NCBI RefSeq assembly: GCF_020520425.1
Contig: NC_079487.1
Span: forward strand, 107,294,141-107,358,140
Length of the DNA stretch: 64,000 nt
Source of the DNA: Spinacia oleracea
Taxonomy: Eukaryota > Streptophyta > Magnoliopsida > Caryophyllales > Amaranthaceae
Direction of reading: 5' to 3'
Position numbers and translations under genes: made by a program. This document shows positions 11,901 through 23,650 of this stretch, one piece after another (within the stretch, counting starts at the first letter, position 1; each line of letters starts with the position of its first letter). The notes beneath the pieces are model-generated. The model searched no databases, was not told the DNA's origin, and saw only the letters and a program-made list of their open reading frames with translations.

Positions 11901-12464
11901 ATACAGCTGGAGGCTGAACTTGAATCGACTAAAGAGAATCTTAAGGCGAAGGAGATGGAACTTCTGGCTTCACAGAGGAAACTCGCAATCAAAGATGAGG
12001 AGCTGGAAATGGTACTTGAAAGATTAGAAGAAAAGGACAGAGAATTGAAAGAATTAGAGGAAAGGCGTAGAGATGCAGATGATTTGAATAAGCTCTCTAT
12101 CTTGGCAAATGAGAGTGTAGACGACTTATCTATTGAGAAGCTTCAACTGGAAGCTGCTCAGCTTGAAGTCGAGGCTGCGACTAGTGCTTTGCATAAACTT
12201 GCAGAAATGAGCAGAGAGCTCCTCAATAAAGCTAGCTTGAGCATTGATTCTGATCTTGAGGTAAATGTCTTCCCTCAAAATGGGTTTGGCTCTGATTCGT
12301 GCGTGGTTGAAGAAAGTGTCCCTCTACAAAATGGGCCTGAACCTGACTCAAATTTGGTTGAAAGTAACGAGTGCCTAACAGAGATTACATTTGAAGTTGC
12401 CCGTCTTTCAGCTTTAACAGAAAGGTTAGTCCAAGAAGCTGGTGTTGTCAGTGCTGCAACCTAA
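8910..12464 (+). CDS. MRC: Plastid coiled-coil protein, MRC/PII1 type (starch granule initiation)
   Basis: Two exons: 8910-8972 (21 codons) and 10182-12464, joined in phase 0 across a 1209-bp intron with GTATAT and CTGCAG borders. The product is 781 residues, very close to Arabidopsis MRC/PII1 (At4g32190, 783 as I recall). Exon 1 opens MGFSANLLPHVPASYRRHYF, and the first 60 or so residues are rich in Ser, Arg and His and poor in acids, as in a chloroplast transit peptide. From about residue 110 to 710 the protein is almost unbroken heptad-like coiled coil rich in Glu, Lys and Leu. In Arabidopsis this plastid protein, also named myosin-resembling chloroplast protein, acts with starch synthase 4 in granule initiation. 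Orthology is inferred from length, exon layout and neighbouring genes. The coiled coil alone would not be diagnostic, because such proteins resemble each other by composition. The start was chosen because it splices in frame and supplies the targeting sequence. Confidence 0.75.
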
Positions 12465-13340
12465 TAGCAGCATCGATTATTTGATTTTGGTGTTATGGTT
12501 GGTATTTGTGTGTAAATATGCATATTTTTAGAAAATTCAGATTGTTTATAAGTTGAAATTCTATTTTATTTTGACTAGAATACTGGTTAGTTCTTAGTAG
12601 TTTGTGGAATTGTGGTATGGCAGCGTTGTCTCATTCTTGTTCAAATGTTCTATTTGAAGTATTACAGACCCAGTACTTGTGCCAATTTAAGGCATCTTGT
12701 TCTGTTGAAGTCTGAAATTTGTGTGGTACCTCTGTTTTTCCAGCTTACCAAATACTCATTTGAGAATACTTGCTTTTTTTTTTTGCTAATTGCTATGGAT
12801 GACGACTAACCTTGAACTAATTTATCTGTTGGTACTCTGTATGATTATAGCCGAGTTGGTGTTAGCTAGCTTCGTTGGTAAAGTCATGAGTCTGTTGTGT
12901 GTTTGTGGGTACACGCCTACGTTTATTTAGCTTTATTGGTGAAGTCTTTTGAAATCGTGTTTGCAAAGTTGCTGTCTTTGCTTGAACTTCATTAATCTTT
13001 TTCACCCATGGGTGTCAATTCCAAATCCTAAAATCGAACTATCATTTGTGAATTGATGTACATGTTAATTAATTTAATGATATGAAATCTGTTGTTAGAT
13101 AATCTCAGATAGCTTTTAAAGTACCCAGAGCAAAATAAAAGATCTGAGAACCAGAGACAAGTTTCACAACATAATAACCACACTTTGATACTGTTTTATA
13201 AACTTAAATTGCACATAAAAAACAGGGGAACTACCAAGCTTATGACAATTCTAACGACGGTCTTAACCCAGCTCAAACCCGGGTAACTTTTATTTAAACT
13301 CTGGGAATTCCGTCCTTACCCGAGCTCTTCAATCCAGCGG
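12465..13340. other. 3' flank of the MRC-type gene and spacer
   Basis: The first few hundred bases are T-rich and look like the 3' untranslated region of the upstream plus-strand gene. The remainder includes the 3' flank of the minus-strand gene ending at 13341. No further gene seen. Confidence 0.5.
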
Positions 13341-13949
13341 TTACATGGGAGTAATATTGGGAGTAATACTGGGACTAAATTCGGGTAAAAATTCGGGTAT
13401 ACTCCATCCCCACAGATCATCAACAGGAAAGATCTCAGACAAAGGCAACTTCAAAATGGTAACATCTCCAAAGATAGGATGAGGAAAACCTGGAACATTC
13501 AAGGTGTGATAGAAGGGACGATCTGCAGAATTACCTATGATAACTTGGTCTAAGATATCAGTAAATATACGAGCACAGACATCAGTAAGGTAGTATTTAA
13601 TACCATTTACAGTAGCAGGTTTATCTGCGTGCATCATGTCTAAAGGAATGTTATCCCCCATGATAGCTGTAGTGAAGGGTGTTTGGGTAATAGCAGGCAT
13701 GGGTTGATCAGCAGCTAGTGAATTCAAGCACAACCTTGCTTCATCTGCTACCTTGTTAACAACAAAGTTTGGTGCCCTTAAAAGCCTTGTAACAAGGCAA
13801 GGGAGACTGTTGTCTTCCAACCAAAACCAGAATGCCATTGCTAGCATTGTTTCTGCTGGATCGCGAGATAAGTGCATCACTAAATGCACAAACAAAGAGC
13901 GATCTACAGCGTGATATTGGTGAAGATCTAAAAGGGGGATGCTTGGCAT
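13341..13949 (-). CDS. Small plant-specific protein, function unknown, 202 aa
   Basis: A single open frame from the first ATG at 13949 gives 202 residues. The frame is open further upstream, but without an ATG. The N-terminal part has the sequence order LLDLHQYHAVDRSLF, then HLSRDPAETMLAMAFWFWLE, then a region with VADEARLCLNSL. I recall a family of small plant proteins with the same layout (a Tyr-His-Asp-Arg motif, then R-[DE]-P-x-E-[ST]-M and A-[LF]-W-x-WLE), but I know no named function and will not assign one. The C-terminal half ends in a Pro/Ile/Thr-rich tail (FLPEFSPSITPNITPM). There is no signal peptide or membrane segment. A GATG/GATA-type short repeat (near 13972-13995) lies just upstream, in the leader. 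The preserved frame and patterned sequence argue for a real gene. Confidence 0.6.
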   Translation of the reverse strand: MPSIPLLDLHQYHAVDRSLFVHLVMHLSRDPAETMLAMAFWFWLEDNSLPCLVTRLLRAPNFVVNKVADEARLCLNSLAADQPMPAITQTPFTTAIMGDNIPLDMMHADKPATVNGIKYYLTDVCARIFTDILDQVIIGNSADRPFYHTLNVPGFPHPIFGDVTILKLPLSEIFPVDDLWGWSIPEFLPEFSPSITPNITPM

Positions 13950-14024
13950 TGTTTTTAATCTTTGAGCAATGATGGATAGATGGATGGATGGATGGATGGT
14001 TGTGAGAGTTAGATTGTCTAGCAC

Positions 14025-15215
14025 TAGCAGGGGTTAAATAGAGGGGGAGATATATATGTAACGTTTATTTCAAATGTTAGACCTGTTGCGTCTTACAGTA
14101 TAAGCTGAATCTAAGGTGTTGTTTGGTTGGCATAGGAAGTAAAATTTTGCATAAAATGCAAATTCATAGGAAATGAGTTCTTTAATAGAGGAGGATCTGT
14201 AACGTTTATTTCAAATGTTAGACACGAGGTAAGTGATTCTTAACTCTTGAATACATCTTGCAGTACAAGCCAAATCTAAGTTTCACGCGTAACATGTTGA
14301 TAAAAACAGCTTATCTGGAAGAAAATTTAAGATTTCAACGATTTCTGTTCTATTTTTATGCGAGAATCCGGCTAAATCAACGGAAAAGGGGAAGTTTTTT
14401 ATTTTACATTTCATGAAAATTGAATAAGCATAATTTAATGTACAAAGAATGTAAAAGTAGAAAGCCAGTTAATGAAAGAGGCTTGTCTACAATCTCTCAA
14501 ATTAGAGAACTTATTGTACATTAAAAAGCAAGCCTAAGATAAGTTTAAGGGTTTAACACACAACACATTGATAGGGAAAAAAAAGCTTTGTGTTTGGAAG
14601 GAAGTTGAAGATTATTCACAATATTTTAAGCGAAAATCTTGCGAAAGTAATTTCAAGATTATCAATATCAACTTTTAAAACTTTAAGCGAAAATCACGCT
14701 GAAATGACTTTAAGATCATGCACAATGTACGTTTTATGCGAGAATCTCGTATGAGTAGTTTCTTTTTGTTGTCTGTGTGTGTTTAAGACGGGCTACATGC
14801 CAAATTGGAAAATGCTAGAGAACTATCAAGACATAAATGCAATAGCATATAGTATAATTTTCATGCTAACTATTTTTTCGCCCGAGTAACGCTCTAAATT
14901 ATTTCGCATTATATTATTGTGAATTTAAAATTTATTCAAAAATAATATTTTTTTAATATATTCATATACTCGTATTCAACAGCCGGTACTATATTATTAG
15001 TATACATTTTTTTTAAAAGGACATGTAATGTGCACTTTCAAGTAAAAAAAAATATCATAAATGTATTTTCTATGTATTTGTCATTTGGTTGTTTAATTTG
15101 TGTGGAGACTAAGAGTGAGGATAATAATATGTAACGCAATGAAGAATTTCATTTGAAACACTCCATACTTCAACGACTATATATTTACAGTTTACGTTGA
15201 TCACTATCAAGAAAT
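14025..15215. other. Repeat-containing spacer, no gene seen
   Basis: Loose repeats of the phrase GTAACGTTTATTTCAAATGTTAGAC occur at about 14056 and 14197, and related phrases with AAATCTTGCG/GAGAATC recur from 14330 to 14760, suggesting short old duplications. A TGTTTGGTTGGCATAGGAAG phrase near 14120 resembles an end of the Tourist-like elements at 25027 and 30488. No coding or RNA gene is supported. Confidence 0.4.
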
Positions 15216-15287
15216 GGTCCCATGGTCTAGTGGTTAGGACACCAGACTCTGAATCTGGTAACCCGAGTTCAAGTCTCGGTGGGACCT
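15216..15287 (+). tRNA. tRNA-Gln (CUG)
   Basis: A 72-nt cloverleaf with acceptor stem GGTCCCA pairing with TGGGACC and a T discriminator base. The D arm is present, the anticodon stem CCAGA/TCTGG encloses the loop CTCTGAA, so the anticodon is CTG, and the T arm is CCGAG-TTCAAGT-CTCGG. No intron. A T-rich stretch follows, as expected for polymerase III termination. It matches the usual plant nuclear tRNA-Gln sequence as I know it. Confidence 0.95.
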
Positions 15288-15875
15288 AATTTTTCAATAT
15301 TTTTTGACATTTCTGGTTTTTTGAACCCTTCATTTTGCGCTACTGAGCTCCATTTCTCGTCTCTAGAAGGTTGTTTTCTTACACAACAGTCAATGGCCTA
15401 CAGAATGAAGTTGAACTAACATTGCGTCACTGTCATTAAATTGTTACTGTCTTCGAACAATAGGTTTATGACAGCATTCATTACATAGACAACCTGTGGT
15501 GAATTCTTGAGTCATCATTTTCTAGACTACATACAAAACTCGATTAAAACAGACATTTTTAGATAAATAAATAAATGGGACGTGATTAAAATAGGGCGTA
15601 TTTACAACTTTACATAGATGGAACTGAACAAGTTGATTGAAATAGACATATTTACAAATATGAACTGGAAAAGGTGTTATGAAGTGATCCCCAGAAGCGG
15701 AAGCTATACAGTTTTTAAAAAGGCACTCCACACTTCTAAGAAGATCGATCTGTTCAGCTGAGAAAATAGAAATAAAAGGATAGACAGCTTGGTTGATGAA
15801 TGATGATCGCCTCACACCCGCCGTTGTAAAAGCCATTTTTACAGGTTAAAGTTACAAATTATTATTCTCTGAAAA
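15288..15875. other. Spacer and probable 3' untranslated region of the KOC1-type gene
   Basis: A 104-codon frame on the minus strand (15522-15836) lies just downstream of the kinase gene stop and lacks family features. It is most simply 3' untranslated sequence or chance. Nothing else is supported. Confidence 0.4.
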
Positions 15876-18800
15876 TTATTTAGTCCACAGAAGGGGAAAA
15901 CCAGGCTGTGATTTGCCGGAATCATCAACTACCTGATCATCTCTTTCTGCAGTTTTCTCTCTCTTCATGTTCGGTTTAGCTATCTTCTTCCCAACAATAA
16001 GTCCCACTTTCATGGCAGTAAATAGACCTAAAGCAACAAGAAGAGGTCTTACAGCCCAGTGGATATCCTCAAAATGCTGATATTTCTTCAGGACTCCTTG
16101 ACAGGAACTGAAAGAGACCACTTCAACTTCAGCCGGGTCAGCCAAGAACCGGTCTTTTTTCTGAATAAATGGGAATCTTCCTGGAAAGTCTACTGTAAGA
16201 CACCCATTTGGGTGAATATGTATGATCTTCCCGGTAGCCCATGTTTCCCTCTTCCTTGGCCACTCAAAACGAGGTTTAAAGACATTGGCTTTAACTCGCA
16301 CAAATTGGCTCACGTGATAAGGCTTCGCCATCTGGAGCTCCGAATGTTTACCTTTCCATAATGTTTCCAATCCAATGAATGCAACAGCTGCAGTTCCATC
16401 ACGGTGTATGGAATAAAGGATTCCAACTCGTGAATGCTGTTTTTGCTCCTCCCTTAGACGCACCCAATCTCCAGCAGCAAAGCCGTGGGTGACCCGCTCT
16501 AATGTGGATGTCCGGACTCTTAGTGGGTCGTGGATTCCTCGTACCCTTACTAAGACAGAGGCATCCTGATCATTATTACTGCCTTCTAAGCCAACTACTT
16601 TTCCCTCTGGAATAATCATGTTTTCAGATTTGGAGGTGTTTGGTGCCTTTCTGGACCTCACTATGTCCCCTTCCTGAAGAGTATCCTTCGAAAGAAACCA
16701 CTCGGTATAATAGTGCTGGTTTGGCCTGCCACTATTGGTTTTACTCCTCAGAATAAAAGTTGTCTCGTCATTCATAATTGCATCCTGCGAGCTGCAAATC
16801 ACTACAGATTAAAAAAGGCTTTGTACTATTCGACTTATTTTGACTTATTTCAGATAAAATAAGTTTTTTCCGGACATTTTCACACACAAATAAGTTTTTT
16901 TCAGATAAAATATAAGTTCAGACAAAATAAGACCAATAGAACGGAGCCGAAATGCAAGGATTCGCAACAAAGACTAGAAAAAGAAGATCTGGATGGCTCA
17001 AATTGCCAAATATCCAGAAAATATCGTATGCAACAACCACCACATCATTTCTCATATTTTCAGCAGGTGCATCCTTGATCCTTGTAAAATCTAATGCCCA
17101 ATGTGCCAATGTTTTTTGTTTGAACATACCACAATCCTGTCCCCATTCTTGTGTCATCTGCAGAAACTAACAACGCCAATCCTCCTCTTTTTTTTCCCCT
17201 TCCCGCGCTTTTTGTTTACTTAGCAATTAGCATATTGACTTTCTAAAAGCAGACAGGTCGTTCTGTGATTGCTACAGATGTGAATTGCATTAGAATGAAG
17301 TTAAAAACTCAGTAATAAGGCTTATTCAGAAGCTAGAGAAAACCAAGCGAACATCTTGGGTGTAAGTCAGGTCCTAAAGAGCCAAAGATAGAGACTTTAA
17401 AAGGTTCTACAAGTAACCAAGAGATAAGTAGGTTTCAGGAGTAGTGAAACCATGTTTGCTTCCTTTTCAACCCTCTAATTCAAACTTCAAGAATTAATAC
17501 ACTAATATTAGCGGGGAGCAGATGAATATATATAATATTGCGCAGAACCAAGGGATTCTACAATGCCTTTTGATCAAGCTAGTCAAGCCTTGTGATGAAA
17601 AAGAAAATTTCTCGTCAATATTCAGAATTTAACCCCAATCCGCTTTCATAATAAATCGGGTTTTCGCAAGGTGATATTCCCTGGACTTTAACAGGAAAAC
17701 AGAGGGATTGAAGGACAATCAAGTCATCTTATGCCTTTCTCTGTTGAAAAATACCTTGTATAGCTGTAAAATGGATCATCATTCAGCGCTTTTACTGTTT
17801 TACAACCTAAAGTGACTTCTCAATTCAGATTCAGCTTTACCAAATGTGGTTACAGAATTAAGCTACCAATAAATGATTCTTCCACAAGCTACTCAACTGA
17901 GTCCATCTCACTCACTCATGGATCTTCCTAATACATCATAAGCGGGAAAATGTCAGTGATGGCTAACTGGAGTAAAAATCAACCTTGAGACAATTCATTT
18001 CTCCCACAATGGAAACCCATAGCAGTTCTAGAAGGAACGTTGAATAATACTTAACTAACAGAAAACTTCTCAACTTCTAAGACAATCTTATCTATTGTAA
18101 CAGTAAACTTCTCAACTTCTAACAAGGTCCACAATGTTTTTGCTTAACTAACTGTAAACTTCTAACACAATCTCATGCTCAGCTATCAAAATTGTATGCC
18201 ATGCTTAGGTGCCTGAAAAGTGTAACAACTAACAAGCGGAATAAAAGCCCTAATGCCTTAATTGTTGAATATGTGGATCTTAACTTCAATTCCTATCTAG
18301 CGTTAGCAAGTGGTGAGTCCGCTCTCTTACTCCCATGTCTAACCCGTATTATGTGTCCGTACCCAAGTCGAGTCGATACAGGTACGTCTGGGGTAATGTG
18401 GGCCCATGGCGAGTACGAGCATCACAGCTATGCTGGATCAGCTAACCCTTGCCTTGCTAAGGGGATGGGGGAGGAAAAATCAACCAAGGGAAGTGACAGT
18501 GAGAAATTTCAGTGGCAAAACTGAGCCCACCAATTACCGAAAAATGGAAAAAGAACATTTCTTTACAGTGAAAAAGTCTAGTTGCGTGCTTCAACATTAT
18601 AGGCAGGTTGAAATAAAATCCAAGTGATCATTTATAAAATTAAGAAAGAGTAGTTACTGCAGATATGAAAGTCAAAGGCATGATCTTAGTCCCTTTAAGC
18701 AATAATTTCACAGGCACATGAATCCAAATTGATTACTGACTCTCTTGCATGAAGCCAACTTAACTTAAAAGACGCAAATGTTGGAGGATCCCACTAATCA

Positions 18801-20180
18801 CTACTAGTTCTCCTCTACTGTTTCACTAAAGTCTAAATACTCTAAAATCTAATGAAACCACTGTTTTAGCTGAATTTTAGGAACATTGACTTCCGATTAA
18901 TAGAAAGCACTGGTTTCATGCAAGATCAGGTAAAGAACTAAAAATTTCATACTCCGTATCACATTACTCACATATACATTGGTGTCAAAAATTCCATCAG
19001 AAAAAAGAACCAGATTAGGACAAAGTTTAGTTTTCCTCGTAAAAAGGCAAAGAGGACTGACCTTTTGAATGCCTGCAAGATGTCTGTCATCAGAGGGCGA
19101 TTTCGAAAGTCAAATTCAAAGCAACCAGATAGGACATTCTCAATCTCAGGAGGAAGACCACCTGGTATATGAGGTTTTTCTTGATTTAGAACAACTGAAC
19201 GATAGATTTGCTGAACTGATCTCCCACACCAAGGTTGATCACCTGTCAACATCTCCAAGATACTGCACCCGTATCCCCAAGAGTCACTCTCAGATGATAC
19301 TGGACCTCTTGCCTCTGGCTCCCACTGTTCGGGAGCCATGTAGTTTGGGCTTCCCATTCTCAGGGACATATCTGAGTTTGACAATGATAGTCCCAGAAGA
19401 AGATAGGGAACTCCAAAATCCCCTAATATCGCCTCATCATTCTCATCAAGAAGGAAGTTAGAAGGTTTGAGGTTGAGAACCAGAATTTCTTGGGAGTGCA
19501 CTTCCATGACTGCTTGCGCTATGTTAATTCCATACCTACATATATATCAACATGCGATGAGAATAACTACTACAACGGCATCATATTCTCAATCTTTTGA
19601 CTTTCATCGGCCACCTTGCACCTATATTACCTCAAGACATCAGGCAATGAAAGTTTCCCTCCTTTAGAACGAGCTAACTTGTCCCCAACTGATCCCTCAT
19701 AGAATTTCATGACAATGCTTATCTGTTGAATTGCAACAAGGTGACAGATATGCAACAAGAATGCCTAGTTGACGCAGAATTTAAGTTTTTTCTAACACTA
19801 AATATATATATTCTTACCTTCCCATTTATAACTGAAATCCCATGAAGCCAACAAACTCCTTTCATTCCATGACACTTGGGAAGGATTTCAGTAAATTTGT
19901 CTAAAAAGGCTTTCACGCTATCTTCCTTCATCAAGTTCAGCATCTTTATTGCCACTTCATGATACTCATCGTAATCTTGAGCTGACCTGTGATGGGTTGC
20001 CAACCAAATATCACCAAATGGGCCCCTACCAATTCTGTGTCTGAGTCTCAATGACGAGGGATCAATCCATGGACTAGCTTCATTTGGTGTCACTGTAACA
20101 GTTCTCATATTATCAGCATCACCTTCAAAGATCACGAATTCAAATGGAGTGGGTTGCTTTGATACAAGTTGATCAGCCAT
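15876..20180 (-). CDS. KOC1: KOC1-type chloroplast outer-membrane protein kinase, 614 aa
   Basis: Four coding exons on the minus strand (20180-19818, 19722-19631, 19535-19062, 16791-15876) splice with consistent phases to 614 residues. Arabidopsis KOC1 (At4g32250) is about 611. The kinase domain shows GRGPFG (51-56), VAIK with Lys79, DFG (191-193) and APE (219-221). Three repeats like those of the KEG ubiquitin ligase follow, near 350, 416 and 471 (EGDIVR, AGDWVRL, SQFVRVK). A hydrophobic helix at about 555-577 then precedes a basic tail, fitting a C-terminal anchor in the outer envelope. KOC1 in Arabidopsis promotes preprotein import. The usual HRD catalytic triplet reads VLN (171-173), so the catalytic Asp is replaced by Asn, which is unusual for an active kinase. 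The 5' leader is interrupted: an acceptor TTTTTCCAG lies six bases before the ATG, and a first non-coding exon probably lies near 22000-22250. Alternative reading: another KEG-like kinase without RING. Neighbouring genes favour KOC1. Confidence 0.82.
16792..19061 (-). other. Large third coding intron of the KOC1-type gene (2270 bp)
   Basis: Borders are GTCAGT and TTTGCAG on the minus strand. It holds a short foldback repeat at 16822-16944 and repeated ACTTCTCAACTTCTAA phrases near 18065-18120. Open frames inside (for example 18192-18524) have no family features and are taken as chance. Confidence 0.6.
16822..16944. mobile_element. Short foldback MITE rich in AAATAAGT
   Basis: The ends TACTATTCGACTTATTTTG and CAAAATAAGACCAATAGAA are inverted copies. 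The interior repeats TTTCAGATAAAATAAGT. A closely similar sequence lies at about 63530-63655, and looser relatives near 22898-23040 and 25600-25990 share the AAATAAGTTCAG words, so this is a dispersed family. Confidence 0.6.
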
Positions 20181-20185
20181 GTCTC

Positions 20186-22000
20186 CTGGAAAAAGCAGAC
20201 GTTGTAAACAGTCACTGACGTGTATTAGTGAAGATGAACCATATTAGGTGGAATCAAGCTGCGACTAAATATTGTTAAATGCGACAATACGTAAGCAAAC
20301 GCATGCACTTAACAGAATATATTTATCAACTTATCCTGAAACACTTCAAAATGTCATCACTTCCCTAGTCCATAATAAATAATTAAAAAAAAAAACCTAT
20401 ACATCTGCAAGAATGTAACCTGTATTCTAGACATCAGAGTCTCAGGTTTTATCTGCTTTGTAGGAGACAAAAATAACAAAGAATTTGGCATGCAGAATAT
20501 AAAATTAACCAACATTCATATACTTTCTATGAAAAAAGAGGGTGGCACAATTTACTGACAATGACCTGCAATAATTTCTCTTGCCCAGCAGCCCCAAGAA
20601 AAGACCCTGACTTGGGGCTACGAAAGTCACCTCAAATACCACTAGAACCAAGGAGAGTCAGTCCCTTTCTAGTTGCTTAGTAATGCAGAGCTTTTCATCA
20701 TGTTTTAATCAAAGATAAGATTAACAAATAAACAACACTACATCAGTCTTACAGGAATTTTCAGCAAGCAAAACAGCAATATATTACAATGACAACAACT
20801 TTGCCAGATTCATCCAAATCAACACATTATAGAAGACTAGCGATAAGAGGTTAGGTTACAGGTAGCGTTGCCGCCAACACATTCTCTTCATCCAACTGAA
20901 AGATAAGGTCTTTAAGATCTTTCCACCACAGCATCACAACTAGCAGTCTATTACGTGTAAAGTTCGATAATGTAACAAAATGACTGAGACAAAATAAATC
21001 AACAAGTAATGCAGAGTTTTTTATAGCATGTTTTAATTATACAATACAAGGATCAACACATAAACCACACTACCTCAGTCTCACAGGAACTTTCAGCAAG
21101 TAACAAAGCAATATATTACATTACAAGCCAGCAACTTTGCCAGATTCATCCAAGATTAACCAAACTTCCTAGTCCCTACAACACGTTATAGAAGACTAAC
21201 AATTACAGGTCAGACATAATGTTGCCACCAACACATTCTCTTCACCCAATTTAAAGATTAGGTCTTTAAGAACTCTCCTACCAAAGCATCACAATTTGTA
21301 AAATTCCATATTTCCATATATAACAAAATGACTGACACAAAACAAAACCAAGCCTAGAAATATAACTTTCTTGTTATTAAATAACACAGACAGTCCAATA
21401 CTCCATGCAGAAAAACTCAGATTGAGCTTGACAATGGCATCGCAACTGGTGGTAATCTTATCCCAACAATTACAGCAGAGAACAACAAAAGGGCAGTTGA
21501 TGAACAAGAACAGAAACCTTTGTAAACAATAGATTAAAGATTATACAGAAAGAGACTTATGCTAATGGCCTAAAGTAGACCCTGGTATGTCACAATCGAA
21601 GAAGGGACAATAATAGACACTGTAATTCTTGTTCCTTTTTACTGTCAAGGATTTTCGTCATGAAACAGAAACTGTAAATCATATTCACAATAAAAATGAT
21701 CTCAACTATTTCTCAACAATAAGCTAAAGTTAAACCAAACCATAACATATTATCAAAATTTGCAATTGACAAATCATAAATCCAGTTTTAATGTGTCTCT
21801 CAGGCTCAATAATTTTTAATTGACTCTGTCATTTTACGCCAAAAAGATCAAAAATTGTAATTGAACAAATTATAATCACGACCCACATCATAAAAAGGAA
21901 AAAATTGACAATCCCATTTGCTATAACAACAAAAATCATCAAAATAAGAGATATCCAGAAGACAAAAGGCATAAATAAGGAAGAAAAACTCACAGGAAAT
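20186..22000 (-). other. Intron in the 5' leader of the KOC1-type gene, with internal duplication
   Basis: The acceptor TTTTTCCAG lies at about 20186. The donor is probably near 21990, where GTGAGTTTTT follows TTCCT on the minus strand. Within it, about 20683-20940 and about 21012-21296 are two diverged direct copies of a 260-290-bp segment. Both contain CAATATATTACA, AACTTTGCCAGATTCATCCA, TATAGAAGACTA and CCAACACATTCTCTTCA in the same order. The boundaries of the non-coding exon are inferred only. Confidence 0.5.
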
Positions 22001-22249
22001 GACAAAAGAAACGGCGAGTAATTAGGGAAATGAAAGGGGGCAAAGAAATGAACTCAAAATTGATTATGGGATTTTCAATAACAAGGAGAATTAGAGCAGA
22101 GAGTTGAAGAATAAGATGGCACTTCTTCCATGGAAATGGGGTTGAAAACAGTTTGCCAGTTTGGTGAAACGTCAAATACAAGTAAAATCGGTGGAGTGAG
22201 AGAGTTTCAGACTTCTCCTTTGTTAAATTGATGGATTTCCGAGGCTAAG

Positions 22250-23615
22250 GGAGAAAATTTATGAGATTAGAGTAACAAATTGGCAATTTTGGGAATATCA
22301 GGTGGTGGTTTTTAGCTTCGGGTGGCAATCTGGTAACATGCCACTACGACAATTGCTCATCATTCATCAAGTGGAAATTTTCTTTTTTCTTGGCCATCAT
22401 AATCCCATGAAAAACACAGAAAATGTTCAAATGATTTTAATAAATAGGCCATCTTTTATATTTTTAAACAGTTAGATTGACTTTTTATCGCTTTTTATGC
22501 ACGCGATGCGCTTGTAATTTATTATCATGAAATAATATAATATGTTTAGGTAACGGTTTGTTAGCTTTGTGAAACGTTAGAATTAGTAGCGTTTAAAGGT
22601 TACAGGTAACGTTTAATAAATTTATAATAAAGTTTTAAACAATATACTCCGCATATAGATTTTATTGTAATATTACAGTATCAACCGTTATTTTTACTGA
22701 AAACTCATACAAGTTACCTGCTACTTTGACAGCTAGCCGTTACCCGCTACTATTCACCGCTAGTTTTTCCGAACATCAGCATTTTTTATTCTTTATGTGT
22801 TTCGTTTTGGACGTCCCTCCTTACTATTTACGTTTTAGGAGCTTCGTGCTACAATGTCTAATGTGTGTTTAGCTTCCGATGTAATAAAACTTTGTTATGT
22901 TCACCTCATTTCCACTTATTTCAAAAAAAAAAAAATTAAGTTCAAATAAGTTCAGTTAAGTTCAGGAAAAACAAGGGTTATCCAAGTACAATTTATAACT
23001 AAATAAGTTTTAACAAGTTCAGATAACTCATTTCTTTCTCTCACTTTTCTCTCTTCTGCTAGGGTTTCACTTTTCTTTATCGTTTAGGAAATTAGACTAT
23101 TTTCAACCCTTCTTGTTTTTTCCATCGTTTGTTCTTCAGGTTCTGGTTTTCTTTTTCTTTTTTTTTTCCATTTTCGTTGGTTTGTTCCTCATTTATTCTT
23201 GGGGGTTTCCTAGATTTTTCTTAGGTTTGTGATTTTCATCCATGGATGATAATTTTATTTATAGGGTTTCAATAATTGAAAATGTGATTTGGACTCATAC
23301 GAGTTTAACGTTTATCATCAACTCGTCGATCGGAACAATTCGTGCCTAAATTGCGAAGGACTCTACTTGGAAATTAGATGTGGAAACATTGAAAATCATT
23401 GCTCGCGTCAAGTTAGAAGCGGTGGAGTACAAGTTGTGTTTTATGATGCAAAATAGTAATTGTTGTGATTGCAACAATTATGTATTTACTTTAGATATGT
23501 GGTATACAAATTTATTTTATCGTCATAGATGTCGTATGGTTGATTATTCATGACATTGTTCTTCACTGTAAAAAATAAAATAAAATTAGACATGGCTAAA
23601 ATGATTTAAATAATC
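22250..23615. other. Spacer with degraded repeats, no gene seen
   Basis: This covers the region upstream of the KOC1-type gene. At about 22898-23040 is a relative of the AAATAAGTTCAG repeat family. It includes the phrase TACAATTTATAACTAAATAAG, which is the uninterrupted counterpart of the site occupied by the Helitron at 25646. A leader-like CTAGGGTTTCAC stretch near 23060 is followed by sequence without a usable frame. Confidence 0.4.
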
Positions 23616-23646
23616 ACTCGGGGCATCGCCCGAACCCAAAAACTAA
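23616..23646 (+). mobile_element. Detached Helitron-like 3' end
   Basis: CGGGGCATCGCCCG, capable of a short hairpin, is followed by AACCCAAAAACTAA and then T. This matches the 3' end of the Helitron family at 23651-23917, but I find no matching 5' part directly upstream. It abuts the next copy with only TCTA between them. Confidence 0.6.
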
Positions 23647-23650
23647 TCTA

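Noticed and set aside
18192-18524. 110-codon plus-strand frame in the KOC1-type intron
   Set aside because: It lies within an intron of a well-supported gene on the other strand, with no family features.
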